NCBI GenBank assembly: GCA_045132035.1
Contig: JBGURM010000111.1
Coordinates: 1-14,894, forward strand
Origin: UBA2450 sp045132035
GTDB lineage: Bacteria; Bacillota_I; Bacilli_A; RFN20; CAG-826
Length of the DNA stretch: 14,894 nt
Direction of reading: 5' to 3'
The stretch's first letter is position 1, and the number at the start of each line of letters is the position of its first letter. Under the pieces are notes generated by a model. That model was not told the DNA's origin and did no database searches. It saw only the letters and a list, made by a program, of their open reading frames with translations. The translations under genes were made by a program, and so were the position numbers. Positions 6,564 through 14,390 of this stretch are shown here, one piece after another.

Positions 6564-7950
6564 AGTTCAGTCTTTTTTGATCTTTTAATAGAGTTTTAGT
6601 TTCTTCTCTTACTTCATGAAGAGTGATAGTTTCATATTTTAATAAATTAACTTGTCCAAGAGAGTCGCCTTTTTTGACATCTTTGACATCAGCGATATAA
6701 ATATCTCCGCTTTCTAAAGAAGAAAGGATTAAAGCGATTTCTGAGGCCACTAAAATGACTTCTTGAGATGGATCTTTATCAAAGATAATGACATGAGCCC
6801 CGCTAAAAGAGGCGACATGAAGATAAATATCATCTCGATTAGCTTTTTTAAAAGTTAAATAATTGTTTTGTTCTTTGTTTTTTCCAAAACCAATCTTAAT
6901 TCCTTTATAAGTAATGAAATATGGAAGTCGAGCGTCGACTTCTTTCTTTCTTTTATTATTACTATGAAGATGTTTAGGAAGATATTTTTTATATAATTCT
7001 TCAATTTCTTCATCTGAATAATAACCAAAGATATTTAATATGTGATTAAGTTCTTCAATGTTTTCTTGAGCGATTCTTATTTCTCTATCATCATTTTCAA
7101 TCGTTCTTTTTGCTTTTTTATATTTATCAAAATATCGATTCGCATTTTCATTAGGAGATAAAGAAAAATCATATGTATCCTTGATAGTTTCAAGATAATC
7201 ATTTAATTCATCGCTATTCATTAAAGTGAGAATAGTTTGACCGATATCTTTATATTCAAGTTTTTTAGTAGCTTCTTCTTTTTCTAATGTTAAAACATTA
7301 ATCTTCTTAGATAATGATTTCACTTTTTGTTTAAGGTGGTTATATAAAGGAAGAGCTTTTTCTTTCTTTCCTTTTTGATTTATTTCACTTAAATAGTGGT
7401 TAACATTTCTTTTATATTCTTCGTAATCAAATTCTTTTAAGACAAGATTTGGATTTGGTTCTACTGATTCATATTTCATCCCTTTTAATAAAGGTCTCGC
7501 GGCACTTAAATCCAAATAGTGTTTAGCGAAAACTACATTCTCTTTTTCGTCTAATATAACTAGATTATTAATAGTGGGAATTAATTCTAGAATTAAAAAG
7601 TAGTTATCTTTTTGATAAAACTCATTTGTTTTATTTAAAGAGAATTTAATGACTCGATCAGAATTAATTTGCTCAATATTAGTGATATAACTTCCTTTAA
7701 GATATTTTCTTAAGTTGTCATTTAAATTTCCAATCGTGGTGTGTTCATTAATCGAAGCATCAACAAAAGAAATAAATGGGTTATTATGATTAAGTGACAC
7801 AAGTAATTTTTCTTTATTATAAAAAGAAAATGTCAAAAGAATGTCACTAGAATTAATGACAGAAATATTAGAGATAAAATTATTCAAAATCTTATCTTTT
7901 AATTCATTAACAATGATTGATATTCCTTTTAAATTGAGCTTCGGTAACAT
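6562..7950 (-). CDS. rqcH: Ribosome quality control protein RqcH (NFACT/Rqc2 family), short form
   Basis: RqcH/Rqc2 proteins bind split 50S subunits carrying stalled peptidyl-tRNA and recruit alanine tRNA to add a C-terminal Ala tail as a degradation mark. The 462-residue product shows an NFACT-N domain (about 1-165) with the key Asp-Arg pair in NSDR (D98, R99). A long charged coiled-coil region (about 203-335) contains the family motif SPNENANRYFDKYKKAKR. An NFACT-R domain (about 343-440) has GFGKNKEQNNYLTFKKA and DIYLHVASFSGAHVII. Family members are typically around 570 residues. Between NFACT-N and the coiled coil only about 35 residues remain, so the helix-hairpin-helix region seems reduced or missing. 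No SD precedes the ATG. It is divergent from gmk, near which this gene also lies in Bacillus. Confidence 0.92.
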   Translation of the reverse strand: MLPKLNLKGISIIVNELKDKILNNFISNISVINSSDILLTFSFYNKEKLLVSLNHNNPFISFVDASINEHTTIGNLNDNLRKYLKGSYITNIEQINSDRVIKFSLNKTNEFYQKDNYFLILELIPTINNLVILDEKENVVFAKHYLDLSAARPLLKGMKYESVEPNPNLVLKEFDYEEYKRNVNHYLSEINQKGKKEKALPLYNHLKQKVKSLSKKINVLTLEKEEATKKLEYKDIGQTILTLMNSDELNDYLETIKDTYDFSLSPNENANRYFDKYKKAKRTIENDDREIRIAQENIEELNHILNIFGYYSDEEIEELYKKYLPKHLHSNNKRKKEVDARLPYFITYKGIKIGFGKNKEQNNYLTFKKANRDDIYLHVASFSGAHVIIFDKDPSQEVILVASEIALILSSLESGDIYIADVKDVKKGDSLGQVNLLKYETITLHEVREETKTLLKDQKRLN

Positions 7951-8016
7951 ATTTTTATTATTTCACTATTTTTGCTTTACTAAAAGTAATTGTTGTAAGT
8001 ATAATAAACACAATAT
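7951..8016. promoter_or_regulatory. Divergent promoter region between rqcH and gmk; gmk -35/-10
   Basis: For gmk, TTTACT (7976-7981) and a perfect TATAAT (8000-8005) are spaced by 18 bases. A start at about 8011-8013 leaves only about five bases before the ATG at 8017, too short for an SD, and none is seen. On the minus strand a TATACT overlaps the same -10 region, and an AATAAT lies seven bases from the rqcH ATG. Either could be the rqcH -10, and I cannot choose. Neither divergent gene has a recognisable SD. Confidence 0.65.
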
Positions 8017-8589
8017 ATGAAAAAAGGTTTGCTTGTTATTCTTTCAGGACCATCAGGTGTAGGTAAAGGGTCAGTTCGTCGTTACATCACCGATAACTTC
8101 AATCTCAAACTCGAATATTCTATCTCAATGACTACCCGTCCAATTAGAGAAAAAGAAGTCGATGGAGTTGATTATTATTTCGTGTCCAAAGAAGAATTCC
8201 AAAGGAATATTGACGCGGACAATTTCTTAGAATGGCAAGAATTCGTCGGAAATCGATATGGAACCCCAAAAGATAAAGTCGAAGAATTAAGAAATAAAGG
8301 TAAACATATTCTTCTTGAAATTGAAGTCAATGGAGCAGGAGAAGTATTTAAAAAGGTCAATGATGACCGTGTTATCTCATTCTTCTTAATGCCTCCTTCA
8401 CTTGATGCTTTAGAGCAAAGAATTCGTAGAAGAAAAACAGAAAGTGAAGAAATCATTCAAGAAAGACTTCAAAAAGGTAAAAAAGAGATGTCGATGACTG
8501 ATCAATATGATTATATTATATTGAACGACGATGTCGCGAGGGCCGCTCAAGAGATAGTCGATAAGATCAAAGCAAAAATGAAACAATAA
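8017..8589 (+). CDS. gmk: Guanylate kinase
   Basis: This enzyme phosphorylates GMP to GDP with ATP in the cytoplasm, a step in making GTP, dGTP and (p)ppGpp. The 190 residues start with the canonical MKKGLLVILSGPSGVGKGSV, whose P-loop GPSGVGKG lies at 11-18. The GMP-binding segment follows, with SMTTRPIREKEVDGVDYYFV, FLEWQEFVGNRYGTP, and a lid containing RIRRRKTESEEIIQERL. The N-terminus is so conserved that a later start is excluded, although the ATG has no SD and only a very short predicted leader. The stop is nine bases before priA. In Bacillus rpoZ and coaBC lie between gmk and priA; here they are missing. Confidence 0.97.
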   Translation: MKKGLLVILSGPSGVGKGSVRRYITDNFNLKLEYSISMTTRPIREKEVDGVDYYFVSKEEFQRNIDADNFLEWQEFVGNRYGTPKDKVEELRNKGKHILLEIEVNGAGEVFKKVNDDRVISFFLMPPSLDALEQRIRRRKTESEEIIQERLQKGKKEMSMTDQYDYIILNDDVARAAQEIVDKIKAKMKQ

Positions 8590-8598
8590 GGACGAAAG

Positions 8599-10794
8599 AT
8601 GAAAATAATCGAATTGTTAATCGAACATAATACATATTCATTGAATCGTCCTTTTTCTTATCTTTATAAAGGAAATAAACCAGTCGATAGAGGATATCGT
8701 GTTTTAATAACATTTAATACCCAAGAATTAGTGGGTTATGTTTTAAATGCTAAAGAAACAAATAAAAGTGTCAAAGAATTAGAAGAAGAACTTGGCTTTA
8801 ATATTTCTGAAATCATTGATGTCATTGATTCTTCTCCTTTATTAAGTGAAGATTTAATGAAACTTGCTGATAAAGTAAGCGAATATTATCTTGCAAGCAA
8901 GATTTCTGTTCTTCAAAGTATGCTTCCTCCTTCTTTAAGCCCAAGAAGAAGTTCTTTGAAAGCTCCAAAAATTGCCTATGACTTATACGCTGAAATAAAT
9001 AAATATGATGAAAGCGAATTAACTTTTAAACAAATTGAACTTCTTAGATTAATCAAAGAAGAAGGAAAAGTATTAAAAAAAGAGATTAAACAAATTTCGA
9101 TATTAAATAAGTTAATTGACAAGCAATTAGTGAAAATCACTAAAGTTGAAAAAAGAAGACTAGAAATACCTGAATATGATGATTCTAAGCCAATAACATT
9201 AACTATAGATCAAACTAATGTCATTAGCGAATTCAAAAATAGTGATGACAAAGTTTATCTTCTTGAAGGAGTGACAGGAAGTGGTAAAAGTGAAGTTTAT
9301 CTTTCTTTAAGTGAAGAATATCTTTCAAAAGGCAAATCAGTTTTAGTGTTAGTGCCAGAAATCTCACTCACTCCAATGATGATGAGAAATTATATTTCTC
9401 GTTTCCATAACAAAGTCGCAATTCTTCATAGTGAACTTACTCCTGCTGAAAAATATGATGAATATCGTAAAATCGCTAGTGGGGAATGTAAGATTGTTGT
9501 TGGCGCTAGAAGCGCAATCTTTGCTCCTTTAAGTAATATCGGTTTAATCATCTTAGATGAAGAACATGTTGAAAGTTATAAGCAAGATGTTGCTCCTTTT
9601 TATCACGCTCGAGAAGTAGCGATTATGAGAGGAGAGATGCATAACGCGAAAGTTCTTTTAGGTAGTGCAACTCCTTCTTTAGAAACTCGCGCAAGAGCAG
9701 GTAAAGGTGTTTATCATCTTCTTAAATTAGATAAAAGAATAAATAATCAACCATTACCAAAAACAACAATTGTTAATCTTTCCGATTACCATAACATTGA
9801 TAAAGAAAGCTATATCTTCTCATTTAAAATGAGAGAAGCGATTAAAAAGACATTAGATAATCATAATCAAGTTATTTTATTAATTAATAGAAGAGGCTTC
9901 GCTAGTAGTGTTACTTGTCGGAGCTGCGGATATATTTTTAAATGTCCAACTTGTAATATTCCTTTAACTTATCATCGAAGTGATTTGATGCTTAAATGTC
10001 ATCACTGTAATTATGTTGAACCTTCTATCGATAATTGCCCAATATGTGGCTCTAAATATTTGATGAGAAGTGGATTTGGAACAGAAAGAATTGAAGAAGA
10101 AATTCATCGATTATATCCAGAAGCACGCACGCTTCGTTTAGATAGCGATTCGGCTAAAATTAGAACAAAGATTCCAACAATTGTTGAATCATTTAGAAAA
10201 AGAGAGGCTGATGTTTTAATTGGAACACAGATGATCGCTAAAGGGCATGATTTCCCTGATGTTACTTTAGTTGGAATTGTTATGGCGGATATTGGTTTAT
10301 CTTTACCAAGTTATCGAAGCGCTGAAAGAGTGTTCCAACTTATCACTCAAGCAGTTGGTAGAAGTGGCAGAAGCGATAAAAAGGGAGAAGCGATTATTCA
10401 AGCGTATAACCCTTCTCACTATGCGATTACTATGGCAGCTAGACAAGACTATGAACTTTTCTATAGAAAAGAAATGGAAATGAGAAGAGCCCAATCTTTC
10501 CCTCCATATACTTTCTTAGCAAGTGTCACGGTAAGTGGTAAAAACGAAGAAAATGTCATTCAAAATACTTATGTATTGATTGATAAATTAAATGAAGAAT
10601 TAAGTGAAGAGGCGATTATTTTAGGACCAACAACTCCTTTTGTCCCTTATGAGAACAATAATCATTTACGTTCAATTCTTATTAAATATAAGAAGCCAGA
10701 AATAGTAAGAAATGTCTTGGACCGATTAATAAAAGCCAACTCTTCAAAAGGTTCGATATCTCTAATAGTTAATATTGACCCTTACAATTTTTAA
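8599..10794 (+). CDS. priA: Replication restart helicase PriA
   Basis: PriA is a superfamily 2 3'-to-5' DNA helicase that recognises stalled forks and reloads the replisome. The 731 residues show the N-terminal 3'-end-binding domain (about 1-105), the Walker A loop GVTGSGKS (224-231), the helicase box DEEH (320-323), and motif III GSATPS (355-360). Eight Cys (C440, C443, C449, C452, C467, C470, C480, C483) form the zinc-binding insertion. Motifs GTQMIAKGHDFPDVTLVG and QAVGRSGR close the second helicase lobe. The catalytic set is complete. An SD-like AAGGA (8588-8592) overlaps the gmk stop, so gmk and priA form one transcript. Confidence 0.98.
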   Translation: MKIIELLIEHNTYSLNRPFSYLYKGNKPVDRGYRVLITFNTQELVGYVLNAKETNKSVKELEEELGFNISEIIDVIDSSPLLSEDLMKLADKVSEYYLASKISVLQSMLPPSLSPRRSSLKAPKIAYDLYAEINKYDESELTFKQIELLRLIKEEGKVLKKEIKQISILNKLIDKQLVKITKVEKRRLEIPEYDDSKPITLTIDQTNVISEFKNSDDKVYLLEGVTGSGKSEVYLSLSEEYLSKGKSVLVLVPEISLTPMMMRNYISRFHNKVAILHSELTPAEKYDEYRKIASGECKIVVGARSAIFAPLSNIGLIILDEEHVESYKQDVAPFYHAREVAIMRGEMHNAKVLLGSATPSLETRARAGKGVYHLLKLDKRINNQPLPKTTIVNLSDYHNIDKESYIFSFKMREAIKKTLDNHNQVILLINRRGFASSVTCRSCGYIFKCPTCNIPLTYHRSDLMLKCHHCNYVEPSIDNCPICGSKYLMRSGFGTERIEEEIHRLYPEARTLRLDSDSAKIRTKIPTIVESFRKREADVLIGTQMIAKGHDFPDVTLVGIVMADIGLSLPSYRSAERVFQLITQAVGRSGRSDKKGEAIIQAYNPSHYAITMAARQDYELFYRKEMEMRRAQSFPPYTFLASVTVSGKNEENVIQNTYVLIDKLNEELSEEAIILGPTTPFVPYENNNHLRSILIKYKKPEIVRNVLDRLIKANSSKGSISLIVNIDPYNF

Positions 10795-10809
10795 TAAAAT
10801 TGGTATGAT
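10781..10809 (+). promoter_or_regulatory. Extended -10 promoter before the DUF1904-like gene
   Basis: CTTACA (10781-10786, four of six consensus bases) lies 17 bases before TATGAT (10804-10809), which is preceded by TGG to make an extended -10 (TGN-TATGAT). It straddles the end of priA. The start would be at about 10816, giving a leader of about 14 bases that just accommodates the SD GCGAGG before the ATG at 10830. Confidence 0.62.
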
Positions 10810-10829
10810 TATATAGCGAGGATTTTAAG

Positions 10830-11279
10830 ATGGTTACAATTAATATTTACGGATTAGATCAATTTGTTGTTGGCGAGCTCAGTGCAAGAATAAGCAAGGA
10901 TATCGCTAAATTATATGAAATGGATGAAGATGAGATTCATTTCATTTCCACAAACAATATGGTGTTTCATGAAGGAAACGAACAAACTTCATGGAGAGTT
11001 TTTGTTGAAGTTACCGCTCCTAAAAAAGTCGAAGTACTTCAAGAACAAATGTTTATGTTATTAAAACATCACATTTCTGAAGTCGCTATTCATCTTGATG
11101 TTTTATTCAAATATTATTCAGTAGACCATCATTTAAATAGTAGAAATAACGAATATCCTCTTTTCTTGGAAGATAAGAATTTAGTTAATTTTGATGAAGA
11201 ATACACCGAAGATATGGAAGAAGGAGAAGGCGAAGATGAGATCTACACCGGTGATATTTTCGAGAAAATCATCAAATAA
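10830..11279 (+). CDS. DUF1904-like (tautomerase-fold) protein with acidic tail
   Basis: The first 105-110 residues resemble the DUF1904 family of Bacillota, small proteins related in fold to 4-oxalocrotonate tautomerase. The pattern is an initial strand (VTINIYGLD), a helix (ARISKDIAKLYEM), a strand with FISTNNMVF, the W-R-VFVEV strand (55-61), a helix (VEVLQEQMFMLLKHHI) and a final AIHLDVLFKYYS strand. The recognition is from memory of the pattern and is moderate. The N-terminal catalytic Pro of true tautomerases is absent (Val2). Beyond the domain lies a very acidic stretch (about 122-137, mostly Asp/Glu) and then a short amphipathic end, DIFEKIIK. It has its own promoter and SD (GAGG, 10818-10821). 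It sits where def and fmt stand in Bacillus. Function unknown. Confidence 0.8.
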   Translation: MVTINIYGLDQFVVGELSARISKDIAKLYEMDEDEIHFISTNNMVFHEGNEQTSWRVFVEVTAPKKVEVLQEQMFMLLKHHISEVAIHLDVLFKYYSVDHHLNSRNNEYPLFLEDKNLVNFDEEYTEDMEEGEGEDEIYTGDIFEKIIK

Positions 11280-11339
11280 AAAATTAAACTCTATCTAAAC
11301 TTTTTTAAAAATTTCTTTATATGTACACGCCTAAGTGCA

Positions 11340-11345
11340 TAAAAT
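11340..11345 (+). promoter_or_regulatory. Possible -10 box for a leaderless rsmB-like transcript
   Basis: TAAAAT at 11340-11345 is six bases before the ATG at 11352, so transcription would start at or next to the A of the ATG. No convincing -35 is seen (only T/A-rich sequence near 11316-11322), and a TG dinucleotide lies one base further upstream than an extended -10 requires. No SD precedes this start. The 72-base gap from 11280 holds no clear terminator. Confidence 0.4.
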
Positions 11346-11351
11346 ATCTAT

Positions 11352-12605
11352 ATGAACGAATTTGAAATTGGCAAAAGTATTTTGTTAAAACTAGTAGTGG
11401 ATGAAATGCCATTCGCTTTAGTTTTGCGTAAATCATTTAAAAAACTCGATGTTGATCCTGTCACCAGATCAAACATTACCGCTTTAGTGGGATGTGAATT
11501 AAGACATCATTATATCTTTGATAATCTCATTAATCGTTTTATTGGTGAAAATATTGAATTTGAAAAAACAGTCTATTTAAGATTTTATTTGGCAAATCAT
11601 CTTTTCTTAAGAAGATTCAATGATAGTGAACTTCTCGCTTTAGCGAAAATTGATATGCCAATGACTGAAGTTGATGACTTACTCAAATTCATCGACTCCA
11701 CAAATGAATATATTCCAGAAGAATTAGATAAGGCTTCTCCAGAATTCTTATCTTTAAGATATAATACCCCAGCTTGGGTTATTAGAATGTGGCAAAAACA
11801 ATACGGCAAAGGCGTCGTCTTTAAGGTTTTAAAAGTTAACTACCGTCAAAGTATCGCCTCAATCCGTATTAATGAAAAGGAAGTTGATATCGATGATTTC
11901 CTTTCTCGACATCCTGATTATTCAAAAGCACCAGTAAATGGAATGGTGGTTTATCAAGGTAGAGGAAACGCTAAAAACTTAGAAGAATTTAAACAAAACA
12001 AAATCTTCTTCATGAAAATGGCGACCAAATTCATCCTTGATTCTTTAGAATTAGATCCAATTAAAAAAGTTGCGATATATTCTGAAACTCCAAATAACAT
12101 TTATCTTGAATTAATGACAAGATTTGGAAAAGATTACAATCTTGATTTAGTGATTAATCACACTCAATCATTATTTGAAACTAGAAATGTCGCTAAAGAA
12201 ATGGGATATACCCATTTATATATTTATGAAGCAAATTATGAAAACTTACTTACTTGTATTTCAAAGAAAGTTAATGTTTTCATTTGCTTACCTAGAAGTT
12301 CTACTTTAGACCTTCTTAGAAGTACTCCAGATTACTTCTTAAGAGTTAAACAAGAGCAACTCGACACAATTATTCAAGAGGAATTCAAATGTCTTGAAGA
12401 ATGTTCCAAATACGTCGAAGTTGATGGTGAACTTGTCTACATGATTCCAACATTATCAAGAAAGGAAGCTGGGAATTTAATCGCGAACTTTATCGTTAAA
12501 CATCCTAACTACTCTCTTATCGAAGAACATCAATTTTTCCCATTTGAAAGCTACGACTCTTGTATGTATTACGCTAGGCTCAAAAAAATGGGAGAAAATG
12601 AATGA
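11352..12605 (+). CDS. RsmB-like protein, catalytic motifs lost (predicted pseudoenzyme)
   Basis: By position and domain order this is the homologue of RsmB, the 16S rRNA m5C methyltransferase. It has an N-terminal NusB-like helical domain (about 1-120), then a segment resembling the RsmB linker (SLRYNTPAWVIRMWQKQYG, 134-152) and a Rossmann-like domain. The catalytic features are gone. The SAM loop, normally CAAPGGKT, reads SETPNNIY (244-251). The DAPCSG loop reads CLPRSS (312-317), with Arg315 at the Cys position. The second catalytic Cys in VYSTC reads VYMIP, with Pro366. Secondary structure, the LLRSTPD segment and the end EAGNLIANFIVKHPNYSLI still align. The 417 residues have no stop or frameshift, and the ORF ends in a four-base ATGA overlap with rlmN. 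I infer a retained RNA- or ribosome-binding protein without methyltransferase activity. No SD is visible. Confidence 0.85.
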   Translation: MNEFEIGKSILLKLVVDEMPFALVLRKSFKKLDVDPVTRSNITALVGCELRHHYIFDNLINRFIGENIEFEKTVYLRFYLANHLFLRRFNDSELLALAKIDMPMTEVDDLLKFIDSTNEYIPEELDKASPEFLSLRYNTPAWVIRMWQKQYGKGVVFKVLKVNYRQSIASIRINEKEVDIDDFLSRHPDYSKAPVNGMVVYQGRGNAKNLEEFKQNKIFFMKMATKFILDSLELDPIKKVAIYSETPNNIYLELMTRFGKDYNLDLVINHTQSLFETRNVAKEMGYTHLYIYEANYENLLTCISKKVNVFICLPRSSTLDLLRSTPDYFLRVKQEQLDTIIQEEFKCLEECSKYVEVDGELVYMIPTLSRKEAGNLIANFIVKHPNYSLIEEHQFFPFESYDSCMYYARLKKMGENE

Positions 12606-13639
12606 TCAATTTATATGGGCTTGAGCTTAAAAAGCTCCAAGCGTTACTTGAAAAATACGGACAAAAGCCTTATCGGGCAATTCAACTATATACTTGGATA
12701 TATGAAAAGAAAGTCACTTCTTTCGATGAAATGAGTGATGTTTCTTTATCTTTTAGGGAAGTCTTAAAAAGAGATTTCTGTCTTTCTTTACCAAAAATTC
12801 ACACTAAACAAGTGAGCCAAGATGGAACAATTAAATTACTATTAGAACTTGAAGATGGCTATAAAGTTGAAACAGTCTTAATGAGATATAATTACGGCAA
12901 CGCCGTCTGTGTTTCTAGTCAAGTTGGCTGTAATATGGGCTGTTCATTCTGCTCTAGTGGAATATTAGGAAAACAAAGAAATCTTTTACCACATGAAATG
13001 GTGGGAGAAGTTTTAGTTATCAATAATCTTCTTAAGGAAGAAAATAGAGGAGAACGTGTTACTCATATCGTAGTTATGGGAACAGGTGAGCCATTTGATA
13101 ATTATGAAAACGTTATGGACTTTATTAGAATTGTTAACGCTCAAAAAGGCTTAGCAATCGGCGCTAGACATATCACTGTTAGTACTTGTGGTCTTCCAGA
13201 AAGAATTAGAGAATACGCTAAAGAGGGTCTACAAACTAATTTAGCAATTTCTTTACATGCTCCTAATAATGAACTTAGAAATAAATTAATGAAGATAAAT
13301 AAAGTATATCCGTTAGAAGTTCTTTTCCCTGCAATTAAAGAATATGAACAAATTGCGGGTAGAAGAGTAACATATGAATATCTTTTACTTGAAGGAATTA
13401 ATGACACGAAAGAATGCGCTGAAGAATTAATTCAATTAATTAAAGGAACAAACGGATATGTCAATTTAATTCCATATAACGAAACAAATAAAAACGACTA
13501 TAAACGTAGTAGCGGTAATCGCGTCCATACTTTCTTAGACATCTTAATGAAAAATGGTGTCAAAGCGACAATTAGAAAAGAATTTGGAAGCGATATCGAC
13601 GCAGCGTGTGGTCAACTTAAAGCTAAGGTAGGTGATTAA
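12602..13639 (+). CDS. rlmN: 23S rRNA (A2503-C2) / tRNA (A37-C2) methyltransferase RlmN
   Basis: RlmN is a radical SAM enzyme that puts a methyl group on C2 of A2503 in the peptidyl transferase centre and, in many bacteria, on A37 of some tRNAs. The 345 residues show the N-terminal RNA-binding domain (about 1-80), the 4Fe-4S motif CNMGCSFC (C110, C114, C117), the upstream Cys103 seven residues before it (equivalent to the proton-abstracting Cys of E. coli), VVMGTGEPFDN, and the C-terminal methyl-carrying Cys336 in DAACGQL. All catalytic residues are therefore present, in contrast to its upstream neighbour. The ATG overlaps the preceding stop (ATGA), so translation is coupled. There is no own strong SD. 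Confidence 0.98.
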   Translation: MINLYGLELKKLQALLEKYGQKPYRAIQLYTWIYEKKVTSFDEMSDVSLSFREVLKRDFCLSLPKIHTKQVSQDGTIKLLLELEDGYKVETVLMRYNYGNAVCVSSQVGCNMGCSFCSSGILGKQRNLLPHEMVGEVLVINNLLKEENRGERVTHIVVMGTGEPFDNYENVMDFIRIVNAQKGLAIGARHITVSTCGLPERIREYAKEGLQTNLAISLHAPNNELRNKLMKINKVYPLEVLFPAIKEYEQIAGRRVTYEYLLLEGINDTKECAEELIQLIKGTNGYVNLIPYNETNKNDYKRSSGNRVHTFLDILMKNGVKATIRKEFGSDIDAACGQLKAKVGD

Positions 13640-13640
13640 T

Positions 13641-14390
13641 ATGAGTTATTTATCAGGTAATTATTCCTATCAAATTGATATTGGAAAAGTCAGAACCACT
13701 AATGAAGACAGCGCGAACGCTGTTATCAATTCCTTTGGCAATGTTTTACTTGTGGTGGCTGATGGAATGGGCGGAGCAAATAAAGGCGAATATGCTTCTT
13801 CTACATTAGTTAAAAATCTAGTTAAAGAATTTTTAGATTTAGAAAAAGAATTAGTAAACGCTAAACAAATTAAGAAATGGTTAAACGCTATTATTATTAA
13901 AGTTAATAATAAAATTTACGCTAAATCACTTAAAGATAAAGATTTTAAAGGAATGGGGACAACCCTTTCTTTATGTATGATTGTTAAAGATTTATTAGTC
14001 ACTGCTCAAGTTGGTGATAGCCGTATTTATCAAATCAAAGAAGGTAAATTAACTCAATTAAGTGTTGATCAAACATACGCTCAATATTTAGTTAATGAAA
14101 AAAAGATTGCTCCTAAAGAAGCTAATACTCATAAAGATCGACATATGTTAACTAACGCTATTGGAGTTAAAAGAAATGTCAGTATTGATTTAAATGAATT
14201 TGAATATAATGGTGAAAAAATCTTAGTCTGTAGTGATGGACTATATAATAATGTCAATTCAACAGTCATAGAAAGTATCCTTAAAGGAAATGATTCAGTT
14301 GATCGTAAATGTTTACAGTTAATCGCATTTGGTAACGCTAACGGTGGAAGCGACAACATGGCAGTTGTCATTTGGGAGAGTCACGAATAA
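13641..14390 (+). CDS. prpC: PP2C-family Ser/Thr protein phosphatase (PrpC/Stp)
   Basis: This is a metal-dependent phosphatase that reverses phosphorylation by the partner PASTA-type kinase encoded next to it. I choose the ATG at 13641 (249 residues) over a GTG at 13632, because the SD AGGTGA (13630-13635) lies just upstream of the ATG and overlaps the GTG. The motifs follow the family order: DIGKVRTTNEDSA, VVADGMGGANKGEYAS, GMGTTLSL, AQVGDSRIYQIKEGKL, SVDQTYAQYLV, MLTNAIG, ILVCSDGLYNNV, and GGSDNMAVVIW. The Asp residues that bind the two catalytic metals are all present. The start is one base beyond the rlmN stop, and the stop overlaps the kinase start (TAATG). Confidence 0.96.
   Translation: MSYLSGNYSYQIDIGKVRTTNEDSANAVINSFGNVLLVVADGMGGANKGEYASSTLVKNLVKEFLDLEKELVNAKQIKKWLNAIIIKVNNKIYAKSLKDKDFKGMGTTLSLCMIVKDLLVTAQVGDSRIYQIKEGKLTQLSVDQTYAQYLVNEKKIAPKEANTHKDRHMLTNAIGVKRNVSIDLNEFEYNGEKILVCSDGLYNNVNSTVIESILKGNDSVDRKCLQLIAFGNANGGSDNMAVVIWESHE

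Noticed and set aside
11280..11351. Terminator after the DUF1904-like gene
   Set aside because: There is a T-run but no G-C containing stem before it, so read-through into the rsmB-like gene cannot be excluded.
11352..12605. Calling the rsmB-like gene a pseudogene
   Set aside because: There is no stop, frameshift or loss of ends; only the catalytic motifs are changed, and coupling to rlmN is intact.
13632..13640. GTG start for the PP2C phosphatase overlapping rlmN
   Set aside because: The GTG lies inside the SD AGGTGA that fits the ATG at 13641, and the extra three residues add nothing conserved.
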